Made by a program: the position numbers and the translations under genes. From assembly GCF_028369105.1 (NCBI RefSeq), contig NZ_JAQNDO010000001.1:11812501-11876500 (forward strand): 64,000 bases of DNA. The letters run 5' to 3'. The DNA is from Polyangium mundeleinium (GTDB taxonomy: Bacteria; Myxococcota_A; Polyangia; Polyangiales; Polyangiaceae). Below the pieces are notes generated by a model that saw nothing but the letters and a program-made list of their open reading frames with translations, had not been told where the DNA came from and ran no database searches. Below are positions 1 to 9,866 of the stretch, piece by piece. The first letter of the stretch is position 1. Each line of letters begins with the position of its first letter.

Positions 1-237
1 CGCGTCCGGGTCCTGTGCGGCGGAGGCCGCGACGTGACCGCCGCGCGGCGGGGTCGGCTGGACTGGCGCCGGCGAGGCCTCGGTCGCCGGCGCGGTCGCC
101 CCGGGATCGAAGGAGACGAGATCGGGCGGCAGCGGCTCGACGGCGGGCGGCTTCTTCTTGCCCTTCTCTTCCCCCGAGAGCGAGGTCGCAGCCGCAATCG
201 CGTTCGTCAGGTCAAACGAGGAGCGGGATCGGGCCAT
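1..237 (-). CDS. hypothetical protein, N-terminal part only
   Basis: The first 79 residues of a protein that continues past the left edge. It opens with ATG at 237 as MARSRSSFDLTNAIAA, followed by a short Lys-rich stretch and then a Pro/Ala-rich, probably disordered stretch. Its start lies inside the end of the ParA-like gene (26-base overlap on the same strand), which suggests translational coupling and a shared role. A DNA-binding partner such as ParB would fit the position, but no ParB motif is visible in this part, so the function is unassigned. Confidence 0.55.
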   Translation of the reverse strand, partial: MARSRSSFDLTNAIAAATSLSGEEKGKKKPPAVEPLPPDLVSFDPGATAPATEASPAPVQPTPPRGGHVAASAAQDPDA

Positions 238-1027
238 CGTCCTCCTCCGTGGCGCCGCCCTGGCTGTCGAGGCGATCGAGCACGTCGTTCGCGAGTTGAT
301 CGAAGACACGCGCGAGCGGCGGCGGGCGCTTCTGCATGAGCAGGAGCGGCGAGCCGCGCAGCGACGCTTCGAGGAACACCTCGTCGCGAGGGATCACGCT
401 GTCGAGGATGATGCCGCCCGGGAAACGCGTCCACAACGTCTCGGCGACCTCGAGCGAGGCCGGCGTCTGCCGATCGAACATCGACAGTACGATGCCGATC
501 AACGTGAGGCGCGGGTTTTTCTCGGCGCGGACGCGGTCGATGAGCGCGAGGAGCTGGCCGACGGAGCGCAGCGCGAGGGGCTCGGCCTGGAGCGGCGAGA
601 GCACGTGCGTCGCGGCCTCGAGCGCGCGGCTCGTCACCTTGCCGAGGCCCGCGGGGCAATCGAGGAGCACGATGTCGAACTCGCTCTCGAGCTTGCTCAG
701 CATCCCGGTGAGCATGCCGGTGCGCGTGAGCGCCTCTTCGAAGCCGGCGACGGTCGTGGGATCGACGCGACCGACGCTGAGCACGTGGAGCTGCGGGTCG
801 CGGGTCCGGAGGAGGACGTTGCCGATGTGCTCGGCGCCCGTGAGCACCTCTGCGATGCCTGGCCGCGCGCGGTCGGGAAGCCCGAGCGAGAGGCAGAGGC
901 TGCCTTGCGCGTCGAGCTCCATGAGCAGCGTGCGGTTGCCGGCCCGGGCGAGGGCGAGACCTAGATTGAGCGAGATCGTGGTCTTACCGACGCCTCCCTT
1001 TTGGCTGGCCACGCAGATGACGTGCAT
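212..1027 (-). CDS. ParA/MinD-family ATPase
   Basis: A 271-residue member of the ParA/Soj/MinD P-loop ATPases, which bind DNA or membrane as ATP dimers and position plasmids, chromosomes or protein complexes. The deviant Walker A motif KGGVGKTT is at residues 10-17, and a Walker B-like DIVLLDCPAG follows near the middle. The ATG at 1027 was preferred to an upstream in-frame codon because it starts directly before the first beta strand (MHVICVASQKGG). The gene follows the 1086-1511 gene by 58 bases and overlaps the gene at the left edge, so the three probably form one operon. Whether the cargo is chromosomal or a protein assembly cannot be told from sequence. Confidence 0.9.
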   Translation of the reverse strand: MHVICVASQKGGVGKTTISLNLGLALARAGNRTLLMELDAQGSLCLSLGLPDRARPGIAEVLTGAEHIGNVLLRTRDPQLHVLSVGRVDPTTVAGFEEALTRTGMLTGMLSKLESEFDIVLLDCPAGLGKVTSRALEAATHVLSPLQAEPLALRSVGQLLALIDRVRAEKNPRLTLIGIVLSMFDRQTPASLEVAETLWTRFPGGIILDSVIPRDEVFLEASLRGSPLLLMQKRPPPLARVFDQLANDVLDRLDSQGGATEEDDGPIPLLV

Positions 1028-1085
1028 GCTTCTCGCGCCATCGTAGCAGGACACCACGCGAAAAGGTGGGTCGCGCGGCGACGAA

Positions 1086-1511
1086 CTAGATCAGGCTGAT
1101 CCGCTTCATCAACGAACCGCACAGATCCGACTGCGGATTTTTTTGACGCTCGATCGCGAGCCCAGCCCGGAAGATCGCGCTCGCGCTCTCGATGTTGCCG
1201 ATCACGACGTGACAGATGCCGAGCATCTCGTGATCTGCCGGATCGCCGTGCGCCGTCACGATGTCCGTGAGGGGTGACACAGCGGCGCGATGCGCCTCGA
1301 TCATCAAAGGCGTGGCCCGCTCGGGGTTCGGCGCGCCCTTCGCCAGGATCATGAGCTTGAACGCGCTCCTCTGGTCCTCCGGCCGATGCTCCGCGAAGTC
1401 CGGCCTCGAGAAGAGGTCGCGGTAGCCCGCGTACGCCTCGTCGAGCTGGCCATCCCGCCAGTGCTTCGCGATGACCTTGACCGTCTGGACCAGTTCCTCC
1501 TTGTTCGCCAT
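1086..1511 (-). CDS. small helical (TPR-like) hypothetical protein
   Basis: A 141-residue protein starting MANKEELVQTVK. It is predicted largely helical, with Ala/Leu/Glu-rich pairs reminiscent of TPR units (DEAYAGYRDLF, GNIESASAIFRAGLAIE). No signal peptide, membrane segment or catalytic motif is visible. The ATG at 1511 was chosen; another in-frame start lies five codons upstream, and still longer versions read into low-complexity Arg/Pro sequence. It is the first gene of a likely three-gene minus-strand operon with the ParA-like ATPase. I cannot name a function. Confidence 0.7.
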   Translation of the reverse strand: MANKEELVQTVKVIAKHWRDGQLDEAYAGYRDLFSRPDFAEHRPEDQRSAFKLMILAKGAPNPERATPLMIEAHRAAVSPLTDIVTAHGDPADHEMLGICHVVIGNIESASAIFRAGLAIERQKNPQSDLCGSLMKRISLI

Positions 1512-1627
1512 TCTGCGAACCATACACAAGTGCACGCGCGGAGGGGAGCCGCGAGCGCATCCCGGACGCGAGAGAGACGTCCGGAACGGGGAGCGGAGGA
1601 CGAGGAAGAGGCTAAGCTCTCCCCAGG

Positions 1628-2806
1628 ATGTTCCTCGATTTCCTGTACGAGCTACGGGGCAGGCAGGTGCCGGTCGGGACGCAGGAGGCCGTGGCGCTCG
1701 GTCGCGCCCTCGCCGCAGGGCTGCACGACTCGTCGCTGGAGGGTTTTTACCACGTGGCGCGGGCCCTCTGCGTGCACTCCGAGGCCCACCTCGACGACTT
1801 CGACCTCGCCTTCGCCAAGCATTTCCGCGGCGTACACGTGGAGGCAAAGAAGATCGCCGAGGAGCTCAAGGCATGGCTCCAGGATCCGAAGCAGCTCCGA
1901 CAGCTCAGCGAGGAAGAGAAGGCGATGATCGAGGCGCTCGACCTCGAAGAGGTGCTGCGCCAATTCGAGGAGCGGCTGCGCGAGCAGAAGGAGCGTCACG
2001 ACGGAGGCAACCGGTGGATCGGCACGGGCGGGACGTCGCCGTTCGGCCGCGCGGGCTTCCATCCGTCGGGGATCAGCATGGGCGGCGGCTCGGGCGGCAA
2101 GAGCGCGATCCATACGGCGGACGCGCGCAAGTACCGCTCGTACCGCAGTGACATCACGCTCGACGTGCGCACGATCGAGGTGGCGCTGCGGAAGCTCCGC
2201 GGCTTCGAGCGCGAGGGCGCCCTCGAAGAGCTCGACATCGAGGGGACGATCGACGCGACGGCACGAAACGCAGGCGAGCTCGAGGTCGTGACGCGGCCGC
2301 CGCGACGGCCGAACACGCGCGTCCTCCTGATGATGGACGTCGGCGGCTCGATGGATCCGTACGCGCACGCCGTCTCGCAGCTCTTCAGCGCGGCCAAGCG
2401 CGCGACGCACTGGAAGGAGCTCCGCACGTACTACTTCCACAACTGCGTCTACGGGAAGGTCTACAAAACCGAGGGGTTTCAGGACCCGGTGAGCGTGCGG
2501 GACCTCATCCACGAGTGCGGCAAGCACTACAAGCTGGTGATGGTCGGCGACGCGTCGATGGCGCCGTACGAGCTGCTCGGCGCGGCGAGCTGGGGCGATG
2601 ACGCAGGTACGCCGGGCGTCGCATGGCTCGCGATGTTGCGCGAACACTTCGAACGGTCCGTCTGGCTGAACCCGGATCCGCCGAGCGGCTGGTCGCACGG
2701 CACGGTGCAGGTCGTGAAGGACGTGTTCCCGATGTACCAGCTCACGCTCGAAGGGCTCGGCGAGGCCGTGGCACAGCTCGTCCGCGGCGGGCGCACGCGG
2801 CGCTAG
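1628..2806 (+). CDS. VWA domain protein, CoxE-like
   Basis: A 392-residue cytoplasmic protein of the CoxE-like von Willebrand A family. These proteins usually work with MoxR-type AAA+ ATPases in metal-cofactor insertion or complex maturation. The N-terminal half is helical and charged. A Gly-rich linker around residues 125-160 leads to the VWA domain, whose MIDAS motif DVGGS is at residues 237-241, followed by the conserved TYYFHN strand. The C-terminal RSVWLNPDPPSGW segment is typical of the family. No MoxR ATPase is next to it in this window. Its stop codon overlaps the stop of the convergent histidine kinase. Confidence 0.85.
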   Translation: MFLDFLYELRGRQVPVGTQEAVALGRALAAGLHDSSLEGFYHVARALCVHSEAHLDDFDLAFAKHFRGVHVEAKKIAEELKAWLQDPKQLRQLSEEEKAMIEALDLEEVLRQFEERLREQKERHDGGNRWIGTGGTSPFGRAGFHPSGISMGGGSGGKSAIHTADARKYRSYRSDITLDVRTIEVALRKLRGFEREGALEELDIEGTIDATARNAGELEVVTRPPRRPNTRVLLMMDVGGSMDPYAHAVSQLFSAAKRATHWKELRTYYFHNCVYGKVYKTEGFQDPVSVRDLIHECGKHYKLVMVGDASMAPYELLGAASWGDDAGTPGVAWLAMLREHFERSVWLNPDPPSGWSHGTVQVVKDVFPMYQLTLEGLGEAVAQLVRGGRTRR

Positions 2807-3504
2807 TCCGCGCTTTTTGCGGGCAACGTGAGCCGGAAGAGCGCGCCGCCCGAGGGCGCGCCGAGCGCCTCGATCGTGCCGCCGTGTGCATGCGCGATGA
2901 TGCGGCACAAGGCGAGCCCGAGCCCCGTGCCCGTCGGCTTGCTGGTGACGGAAGGCTCAAAGATGCGCGGCGCGATCGCCGGATCGATCCCCGGCCCATC
3001 GTCCTCGACGTCGACCATGACGGCCTCGCCGGCGGCGAGCGCCCGCACGACGATCCGCCCCCTCGCGCGGCCTTCGAGCGCGTCACGCGCGTTCAGGAGC
3101 AGGTTCGCGATCACCCGCTCGATCAGGATCCGATCACAGACGACCTCGAGATCCGGCGGCGCCACGCGCACCTCGATCGTCGCGTTCACGTCGAAGAGCT
3201 CTCGCTCCGCACAGGCCACGATCTCCGCGACGGACGCAGGCTCCACATCAAGCGGCTCGCCTCGCGCGAGGCCGAGGACGCGGTCGATCACCGCCTGCCC
3301 CTTCCGCACCTCGTTCTCCGCGCGGGCGAGGTGCTCGCCGAGGCGCGCTCGATCCTCCGCGTGGCGCCGCGCGAGGTAGAGCGCCGACTCGATCGCGGCG
3401 AGCGTGTTCCTGAGCTCGTGGGCCACGCCTGCCCCGAGCGCGCCTGCGATCGCGAGGGCCGCCGCGCGCGCGTCTCGATCGTTCGGATCGGATGCCGTCG
3501 TCAC
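2803..3504 (-). CDS. small cytoplasmic sensor histidine kinase
   Basis: A compact histidine kinase core of 233 residues with almost no sensory part. The H box is VAHELRNTLAA near the N-terminus, followed by the N box (NLLLNARDAL), the G1 box (DDGPGID) and the G2 box (GTGLGLAL). The family autophosphorylates on the H-box His and passes phosphate to a response regulator, none of which is adjacent. I chose the GTG at 3504: the only longer in-frame start is a TTG at 3687, and it adds a low-complexity segment. Its TAG stop (2805-2803) overlaps the TAG of the convergent VWA gene by two bases. The 295 bases upstream (3505-3799) show no gene. Confidence 0.85.
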   Translation of the reverse strand: MTTASDPNDRDARAAALAIAGALGAGVAHELRNTLAAIESALYLARRHAEDRARLGEHLARAENEVRKGQAVIDRVLGLARGEPLDVEPASVAEIVACAERELFDVNATIEVRVAPPDLEVVCDRILIERVIANLLLNARDALEGRARGRIVVRALAAGEAVMVDVEDDGPGIDPAIAPRIFEPSVTSKPTGTGLGLALCRIIAHAHGGTIEALGAPSGGALFRLTLPAKSAD

Positions 3505-3799
3505 GGCGCGCGAGTCTAGCGCGAAGGCATAAGAAGCAAGGTCCCCCGGCGGCGGCGTGGTCCTCGTCGACTCGCTGCCATCACACGCCGACGCCGGGGG
3601 ACCGATCCAAGCGAAGCAAAGGAAGAGCGCTCGCGCGCTGCGACGAGACCCTTGAGCAAGAGCCGGGCCGCGCACGCTTGCCCGCAATTCCAGCGTCCGG
3701 CCCGAGGGTGCGAAGGCGCCTCCTCTGACAACGCTGTCGCATCGGTGGGTCTTGGTGTGCGCAGGGCCCCCGCCCTGCGGGTGCCAAGGGCGGAGAAGT

Positions 3800-4594
3800 T
3801 CAGCCGCCCGCGAGGATCTGGTAGGCGAGCCGCGCCGCGAGCGCGAGCGAGACGAGCAGGACGACCGAGCGAATGAGCTGCTCGCCGCCCTTCACGGCCG
3901 CGCGTGCGCCAAGGACGCCGCCCACGGCTTGCGCCACGGCCATCGGCAACGCGAGGCGAAAGTCGATCCGTCCGGCGAGCGCGAAGCTCACCATCGCGGC
4001 GAGGTTCGAGGCGAAGTTCGCGACCTTCGCGTTGGCCGTCGCGCGCGTGAGGTCGTCGCCGAACACCGTGGTGTAGAGCAGGATCAGAAACGTCCCCGTG
4101 CCCGGCCCGAAGAAGCCGTCGTAAGCGCCGATCACGAGCGCGATGACCACGGCCGTCACGAGCGGACGACGCTCGGCGATCGCCCACGGCTTGGGCACGG
4201 GGGGCGGCGCTTCGGCCTTCGGCGGCGCCTTCGGCCGTCGCCTGCCGCGTGCCGCGAAGAAGACGGCGACGCCGATCAGGAGCACGAGCACGATCGGGCG
4301 CAGCACCTCGGGGCGCGCCGCGAGCAGCGCGCGCGCGCCCGCCGCGGAGCCGAGGCCGGCGGCGAGGAACGTCGGCCAGAAGCGCTTCTTGTCGACGCGG
4401 CCCGCGCGCACGAACGAGAGGAGCGACGCGCCCGAGCCGAAGACGGCCTGCCCCTTGTTCGTGCCGAGCGCGAGGCGAGGATCGGCGATCGCCACGAGCA
4501 GCGCGGGCACCGTGAGCAGACCGCCGCCGCCGGCGATCGCGTCGATCAGACCGGCGGCAAGGGCGACCGCGCAGAGGAGCGGGAGGACGAGCAC
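3800..4594 (-). CDS. TSUP family permease (TauE/SafE-like)
   Basis: A 264-residue inner-membrane protein of the TSUP family, putative exporters of sulfite, sulfoacetate or related organosulfur anions. It has about seven or eight hydrophobic segments in two pseudo-repeats. Each repeat begins with the family pattern: AGLIDAIAGGGGLLTVPAL near residue 14, and GAYDGFFGPGTGTFLI near residue 155. A charged Lys/Pro-rich cytoplasmic loop (residues 115-140) separates the halves. Translation appears to start at GTG. The gene stands alone, 37 bases downstream of the radical SAM gene on the same strand. The substrate cannot be predicted. Confidence 0.88.
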   Translation of the reverse strand: MLVLPLLCAVALAAGLIDAIAGGGGLLTVPALLVAIADPRLALGTNKGQAVFGSGASLLSFVRAGRVDKKRFWPTFLAAGLGSAAGARALLAARPEVLRPIVLVLLIGVAVFFAARGRRRPKAPPKAEAPPPVPKPWAIAERRPLVTAVVIALVIGAYDGFFGPGTGTFLILLYTTVFGDDLTRATANAKVANFASNLAAMVSFALAGRIDFRLALPMAVAQAVGGVLGARAAVKGGEQLIRSVVLLVSLALAARLAYQILAGG

Positions 4595-4631
4595 GAACGC
4601 TGGGCGTTCCTATCCAAAAGCGGACGTGCTG

Positions 4632-7556
4632 TCACTCGGCGTCGGCCGACACGAGGACAGGCGCGCTGGCGGCGGAGGACGCCACGCGTTCCCGCCCGAG
4701 CGCGCTCTTTACCGCGGCGAGATCGAGCGGCGAGAAACGCGCGTCCGAGGCGCCGCCGAAGAGCTCCAGGCGGATGGCGCGGTGCGCCGGTGCGACGCCG
4801 CCTTCCCCGCAGATCACGGCCGCGATCTCCGACGACTTCGCCGCCCCCGAGCCCGTGATCTCCACAAACACGTCGAGCGCGACGAGATCGCCGAACAGCC
4901 CTGCACGCTCGAGCGCCGCGTGCGCCTCCGCGCCGCCCACCTCGACCTTGAGCAGGTACTTCCGCACGTCGACGACCTTGCCGATCCCCTCGATCTCACG
5001 CCGGATCGGGAGCGACGACGCCGCCATCGCCGTGCGGCACGCGGCCGCGAGCATCTCCTCGACGGTTTGCCCGGGCGGCACCACGAGCGCCGCGCGCGCG
5101 AACGCGAGCACGTACCGCGCGCCCCGGATCACACGCGAGATCGCCGCGTCCTCGGGACCGAGCAGCGCAGCGCCGCGGAACCGGAGGCCCGAGGGGCTCG
5201 CCGCGTTCATTCGCTCGACGAGCGACGCGACCTCGGCGGGGTCGAGCGCGCGTTCGAGCCGCACGTCCGCGTACTCGTCGAGGCTCGCCACGCCGAGGGA
5301 GAGCGCGGGCGAGAAGATCATGTCGGGCTTCGGGTGGAAGCCCTTCGTGTAGACCATCCGCTCGCCGACGCGCCGGAACACACGCGGAAGCTCCCGCACC
5401 ACGTCGAGGTGCCCGAGCAGCGCCATCGCGCCCGTCTTCTCGAACCGGATGCGATACAAAAATCCGCCGCGCCCCTTCATCTGCGGCGCCTTCTTCACCG
5501 GCGCGGACGCCTGCTCGATCACCTCGACCTCGTCGTCCACGGGTGCCTCGACCACGGGGGCCTCGACGACCGGCGCTGCCACCACGGCATCCGTGATCAG
5601 CGGCAGCCGCTTGTTCGCGCCGAGCTTGCGGAGGAAGTCGACCCGCTCGCTTCGCATCTGCGTCATGTCGCAGGCCACGCCGCAGTCGTAACAAACGAGC
5701 CTGCGTTGATCAGAGACCGCGTCCTCCACGTTCGTGTGGTGCACGAACGTCCCCGCGACCTTCCCGCACGGCGGGCTCAACCGGTTCTGCAGCGCCTTCC
5801 GATACTCGCGCGCCAAAAACCCTTCTTCGAGGCCGACGTCGATGTGGTCCCAAGGCAAACGGGCGGTCACGGGGATCGTGTGGAGGAACCGCGTTCGATC
5901 CGTCCCGAAGTGGGCGAAAGCCTCCTCCCACACGTCGAGCCGCAGCCGATCGTCCCACGAGTCGAAGCGCGCCCCGTTCCGGTACGCGCGCTCCAGCACG
6001 TCGCACAGGCTCCGATCACCGCGCGCAAAGATCCCTTCGAGCACGCTCGCCTCGGCGCCGTGCGTCTTGAGCTTCACGTTGCGGTGGTACTTCACGGTTT
6101 GCCGCAGGAGATCTTGCTTGCGCGCAACCTCGCCGAGCGTGTCCATCGCGGCCCACTGGAACGGCGTGTGGGGCTTCGGGACGTGCGTCGATACGCTCAC
6201 CGTCACCTCCACGTTCTTCTTGCCGATCTTCCGACCCACGCCGGCCGTGCGCACGCCCATCTCCACGATCCCGGTGACGTCCGTGTCCTCCTCGGTCGGC
6301 AGCCCGATCATCGAGTAGAGCTTCATCCGGTCCCAGCCGCGCGAGAAGATGCGCTCGGCCGTCTCGAGGAGCTGCTCCTCGGTGACGTTCTTGTTCACCA
6401 CGTCGCGCATCCGCTGCGTGCCCGCCTCCGGCGCGAACGTCAGGCCCGTCGCGCGCACGCGCTTGAGCTCGTCGAGCAGATCGGGCTCGAGGCCGTAGGC
6501 GCGCAGGGACGACACGCTCATGCTCACGCGCTCCTTCGCGAGTTTGTCCGCGACCTTCTTGATGAGCGGCGAGATGCACGACACGTCCGCCGTGCTGAGC
6601 GCCGTCAGCGACACCTCGTCGTTGCCCGACGCGCGCACCGCTTCGAGCACCGTGTTCACCACCTGCTCGGGGTCGCGCTCGCGCACGGGCCGGTAAATCA
6701 TGCCCGCCTGGCAGAAGCGGCATCCTTCCGTGCAGCCGCGCGCGATCTCGATCGACACGCGATCGAAGATCGCCTCCGGCCCGCCCGTCGGGCTCACCGC
6801 AGGGAACGGGTACTTGTCGAGGTCGACGAGCGCACGATCGATCGGCAAGGGCAAACCCTTCTCGATCGGCGCCTTCACGATCTGAAAACCCGTCTCCGGA
6901 TCGACCTCCGTCCGGTAGAGCGAGGGCACGTAGACCGCGCCGAGCTTCCCGAGCGCCACGAGCCGCTCGCGCCGCGGCACGCCCGCCTTGCGCAGCCTCG
7001 CCCAGGTCAGCGCCACCTCGGTCGCCTTCTCCTCGCCGTCGCCGATCACGACCGCGTCGATGAACGCGCTCACCGCCTCGGGGTGCGTCGCCACCGGCCC
7101 GCCGGCGATGACCAGCGGATCGTCCTCGCCGCGATCGGACGAGCGCAGCGGCACACCGCCGAGATCCAGCATGAGCAGGACGTTCGTGTAGGTCAGCTCG
7201 AACTGGAGCGAGAAGCCGACCACGTCGAAGTCCCGCAATTTTCGTTTGGTTTCCAACGAAACGAGCGGAATGTTTCGGGCTCGTAGCTCTGCCTCGACGT
7301 CCTTCCACGGCGCGTAGCAGCGCTCGGCCAGCGTGCGTGGATCGTCGTTCAAGAGCTTGTAGAGGATCTTGAACCCGAGGTGGCTCATCCCGATGTCGTA
7401 GACGTCGGGGAACGCGAGACAGACCGTCGCCTCCACGCGGGACCAGTCCTTGACGACCGAGCCGACCTCGCCGCCGGTGTAACGCGCGGGCTTCTCCACG
7501 CGATCGAGAAAAGCGGCGTACGGGTGGCCATCGAGAACTGCGGGGGCTTCTGCCAT
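4632..7556 (-). CDS. two-domain radical SAM protein (TIGR03960 plus TIGR03936/DUF2344)
   Basis: A 974-residue fusion. The N-terminal half is a B12-binding-like domain (PDVYDIGMSHLGF) followed by a radical SAM domain, with the 4Fe-4S cysteines in CTEGCRFC at residues 275-282. A Cys-containing linker (VCYDCGVACDM) and a Val/Glu-rich spacer lead to a C-terminal DUF2344 domain beginning GFLYRIRFEKTG. In many bacteria these two parts are fused or adjacent, often near RNase E/G genes; the substrate is unsettled and RNA modification is suspected. The ATG at 7556 was chosen because the longer start adds 27 residues lacking family character. No RNase G gene is nearby here. Confidence 0.9.
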   Translation of the reverse strand: MAEAPAVLDGHPYAAFLDRVEKPARYTGGEVGSVVKDWSRVEATVCLAFPDVYDIGMSHLGFKILYKLLNDDPRTLAERCYAPWKDVEAELRARNIPLVSLETKRKLRDFDVVGFSLQFELTYTNVLLMLDLGGVPLRSSDRGEDDPLVIAGGPVATHPEAVSAFIDAVVIGDGEEKATEVALTWARLRKAGVPRRERLVALGKLGAVYVPSLYRTEVDPETGFQIVKAPIEKGLPLPIDRALVDLDKYPFPAVSPTGGPEAIFDRVSIEIARGCTEGCRFCQAGMIYRPVRERDPEQVVNTVLEAVRASGNDEVSLTALSTADVSCISPLIKKVADKLAKERVSMSVSSLRAYGLEPDLLDELKRVRATGLTFAPEAGTQRMRDVVNKNVTEEQLLETAERIFSRGWDRMKLYSMIGLPTEEDTDVTGIVEMGVRTAGVGRKIGKKNVEVTVSVSTHVPKPHTPFQWAAMDTLGEVARKQDLLRQTVKYHRNVKLKTHGAEASVLEGIFARGDRSLCDVLERAYRNGARFDSWDDRLRLDVWEEAFAHFGTDRTRFLHTIPVTARLPWDHIDVGLEEGFLAREYRKALQNRLSPPCGKVAGTFVHHTNVEDAVSDQRRLVCYDCGVACDMTQMRSERVDFLRKLGANKRLPLITDAVVAAPVVEAPVVEAPVDDEVEVIEQASAPVKKAPQMKGRGGFLYRIRFEKTGAMALLGHLDVVRELPRVFRRVGERMVYTKGFHPKPDMIFSPALSLGVASLDEYADVRLERALDPAEVASLVERMNAASPSGLRFRGAALLGPEDAAISRVIRGARYVLAFARAALVVPPGQTVEEMLAAACRTAMAASSLPIRREIEGIGKVVDVRKYLLKVEVGGAEAHAALERAGLFGDLVALDVFVEITGSGAAKSSEIAAVICGEGGVAPAHRAIRLELFGGASDARFSPLDLAAVKSALGRERVASSAASAPVLVSADAE

Positions 7557-7688
7557 GGGAAAACCTCGGGCGAAGGGTCTCTCGGGTAGCACGCGAGAAC
7601 CGCAGCGAGAAGGTTCGCGTGCAGCGAACGTGCGCATGGGTGCGCCGGGTTGCGCGGGCTGCTCTTGGCGACTAGGTTGCCCGCCCTC

Positions 7689-9836
7689 GTGTCAAGGCGT
7701 TTTGAGCTCGTCTCAGGCTTCACCCCGCGTGGCGACCAACCTCGCGCGATCGAGGAAATCTGCGGGGCCTTTGGCCGATCGGAGACCTTCCAGTGCCTGC
7801 TCGGCGTCACGGGCAGCGGCAAGACGTTCACGGCGGCCAAGGTCATCGAGCGCCTCCAGCGCCCGACGCTCGTCCTCGCGCCGAACAAGACGCTGGCGGC
7901 CCAGCTCTACGGCGAGATGCGCGAGCTCTTCCCGAACAACGCCGTCCACTACTTCGTCAGCTACTACGACTACTACCAGCCCGAGGCGTACGTCCCCGCG
8001 AGCGACACCTTCATCGAGAAGGACGCGATCATCAACGACGCCATCGACCGGATGCGCCACGCCGCCACGCACGCGCTCCTGTCCCGGCCGGACGTGCTCA
8101 TCGTCGCCTCCGTAAGCTGCATCTACGGCATCGGCTCGGCCGAGAGCTACCACGGCCTGCTCATCAAGATGGAGCGCGGCCAGGAGTTCCGCCGCGACGA
8201 ACTCCTCCGGCGCCTCGTCGACATCCAGTACGATCGCAACGACATCGACTTCCACCGCGGCACCTTCCGCGTGCGGGGCGACGTCGTGGAGATCTTCCCG
8301 GCGTACGAGGAGACCGTCGCGATCCGCGTCGAGTTCTTCGGCGACGAGATCGAGGCCATCAAGGAGGTCGATCCCGTCCGCGGCAAGGTGCTCGGCACGC
8401 TCGATCGCATCGCGATCTACCCCGGCTCGCACTACGTCACCGAGCAGCAGCAGCTCCGCATCGCCATCGCTTCGATCCGCGAGGAGCTGCGCGACCGGCT
8501 CGAATTCTACGACAAAGCCGGCCGCTTCCTGGAGAAGCAGCGCATCGAGCAGCGCACGATGTACGACCTCGAAATGCTCGAGCAGATGGGCTTCTGCAAC
8601 GGCATCGAGAACTACTCGCGCCACCTCTCGGGCCGCAAGCCGGGCGAGCCGCCGCCCACGCTCATCGACTACTTCCCGAAGGATCTTCTCCTCATCATCG
8701 ACGAGTCGCACCAGACGATCCCGCAGGTCGCGGCGATGTACCGCGGCGATCGCGCGCGCAAGGAGACCCTCGTCGAGTACGGCTTCCGCTTGCCGAGCGC
8801 GCTCGACAACCGTCCCCTCAAGTTCGAGGAGTTCGAGTCGCACTACGACCGCGTCCTGCTCGTCAGCGCCACGCCCGGCGAGTACGAGATCCAGAAGACC
8901 GGCGGCGTCGTCGTCGAGCAGATCATCCGCCCGACGGGCCTCACGGATCCGCAGATCGTCGTCCGCCCCGTCGCCGGCCAGGTCGACGATCTGCTCGAAC
9001 GCATCCGCGAGCGCGTCGCACAGAACGAGCGTGTCCTCGTCACCACGCTGACGAAGCGCATGGCCGAGGATCTGACCGAGTACTACACGGAGCTCGGCGT
9101 GCGGGTCCGCTACCTGCACTCCGACATCGACACGCTCGAGCGCGTGGAGATCCTCCGTGATCTTCGGCGCGGCGAGTTCGACGTCCTCGTCGGCATCAAC
9201 CTCCTGCGCGAGGGCCTCGATCTGCCCGAGGTCTCGCTCGTGGCGATCCTCGACGCCGACAAGGAAGGCTTCCTCCGCAGCCCGCGCTCGCTCATCCAGA
9301 CGATCGGCCGCGCTGCGCGTAACGTCCGCGGCGAGGTCATCATGTACGGCGATCGCGAGACGGACGCGATGCGGTACGCGATCCAGGAGACGAACCGCCG
9401 CCGCGAGATTCAGAGCGCGTACAACGTCGAGCACGGCATCACGCCCGCGACGGTCACGAAGGCGATCCTCGATCTCTCGCCGACCTCCGGCGCGCGCGAC
9501 TACTACGCCGTCCCCAAGGGCGGCGCGGGTCGTGGGCCTTCCGGCAAGGACACCGCGCCGACGGGCGCCGATCTCGCCGAGCGCATCGAAGCGCTGCGCC
9601 TGGAGATGTTTGCCGCTGCGGAGAACCTCGAGTTCGAGAAGGCGGCGCGCCTGCGCGATCAGCTCCGGGCGCTCAAGGGTGAGCTCGAAGATTCGGGCGT
9701 GGAGATCGCGCCTCCGGCGACCAAGGCCAAGCCTCGGGCGAAGGCCAAGACGGGCGAGGCGCAGGCATCACGCGGCGGCGCGAAGAAGTCGAGCGCGCGT
9801 GGGAGCGGGAGCACGGGCCGAGGCCGCTACCGCTGA
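7689..9836 (+). CDS. uvrB: excinuclease ABC subunit UvrB
   Basis: UvrB, the damage-verifying helicase of nucleotide excision repair, which receives DNA from UvrA and recruits UvrC. From the GTG at 7689 it begins [19 protein letters not shown], the normal UvrB N-terminus. Walker A GVTGSGKT follows about 40 residues in. The damage-binding beta-hairpin is recognisable as [12 protein letters not shown] through [10 protein letters not shown]. Helicase motifs follow ([37 protein letters not shown]), and the C-terminal UVR domain that contacts UvrC is [17 protein letters not shown]. At about 715 residues it is slightly longer than typical UvrB because of a basic Lys/Gly-rich tail. It is divergent from the radical SAM gene. 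Confidence 0.97.
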   Translation: MSRRFELVSGFTPRGDQPRAIEEICGAFGRSETFQCLLGVTGSGKTFTAAKVIERLQRPTLVLAPNKTLAAQLYGEMRELFPNNAVHYFVSYYDYYQPEAYVPASDTFIEKDAIINDAIDRMRHAATHALLSRPDVLIVASVSCIYGIGSAESYHGLLIKMERGQEFRRDELLRRLVDIQYDRNDIDFHRGTFRVRGDVVEIFPAYEETVAIRVEFFGDEIEAIKEVDPVRGKVLGTLDRIAIYPGSHYVTEQQQLRIAIASIREELRDRLEFYDKAGRFLEKQRIEQRTMYDLEMLEQMGFCNGIENYSRHLSGRKPGEPPPTLIDYFPKDLLLIIDESHQTIPQVAAMYRGDRARKETLVEYGFRLPSALDNRPLKFEEFESHYDRVLLVSATPGEYEIQKTGGVVVEQIIRPTGLTDPQIVVRPVAGQVDDLLERIRERVAQNERVLVTTLTKRMAEDLTEYYTELGVRVRYLHSDIDTLERVEILRDLRRGEFDVLVGINLLREGLDLPEVSLVAILDADKEGFLRSPRSLIQTIGRAARNVRGEVIMYGDRETDAMRYAIQETNRRREIQSAYNVEHGITPATVTKAILDLSPTSGARDYYAVPKGGAGRGPSGKDTAPTGADLAERIEALRLEMFAAAENLEFEKAARLRDQLRALKGELEDSGVEIAPPATKAKPRAKAKTGEAQASRGGAKKSSARGSGSTGRGRYR

Positions 9837-9866
9837 GCGGCGGCGGCCTTCGGGCCCGGCGCGATC

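Noticed and set aside
4143-7286. Plus-strand open frame of over 1,000 codons opposite the radical SAM gene
   Set aside because: Composition is dominated by Arg/His/Leu with no motif; the minus strand has the full radical SAM signature, so this is a shadow frame.
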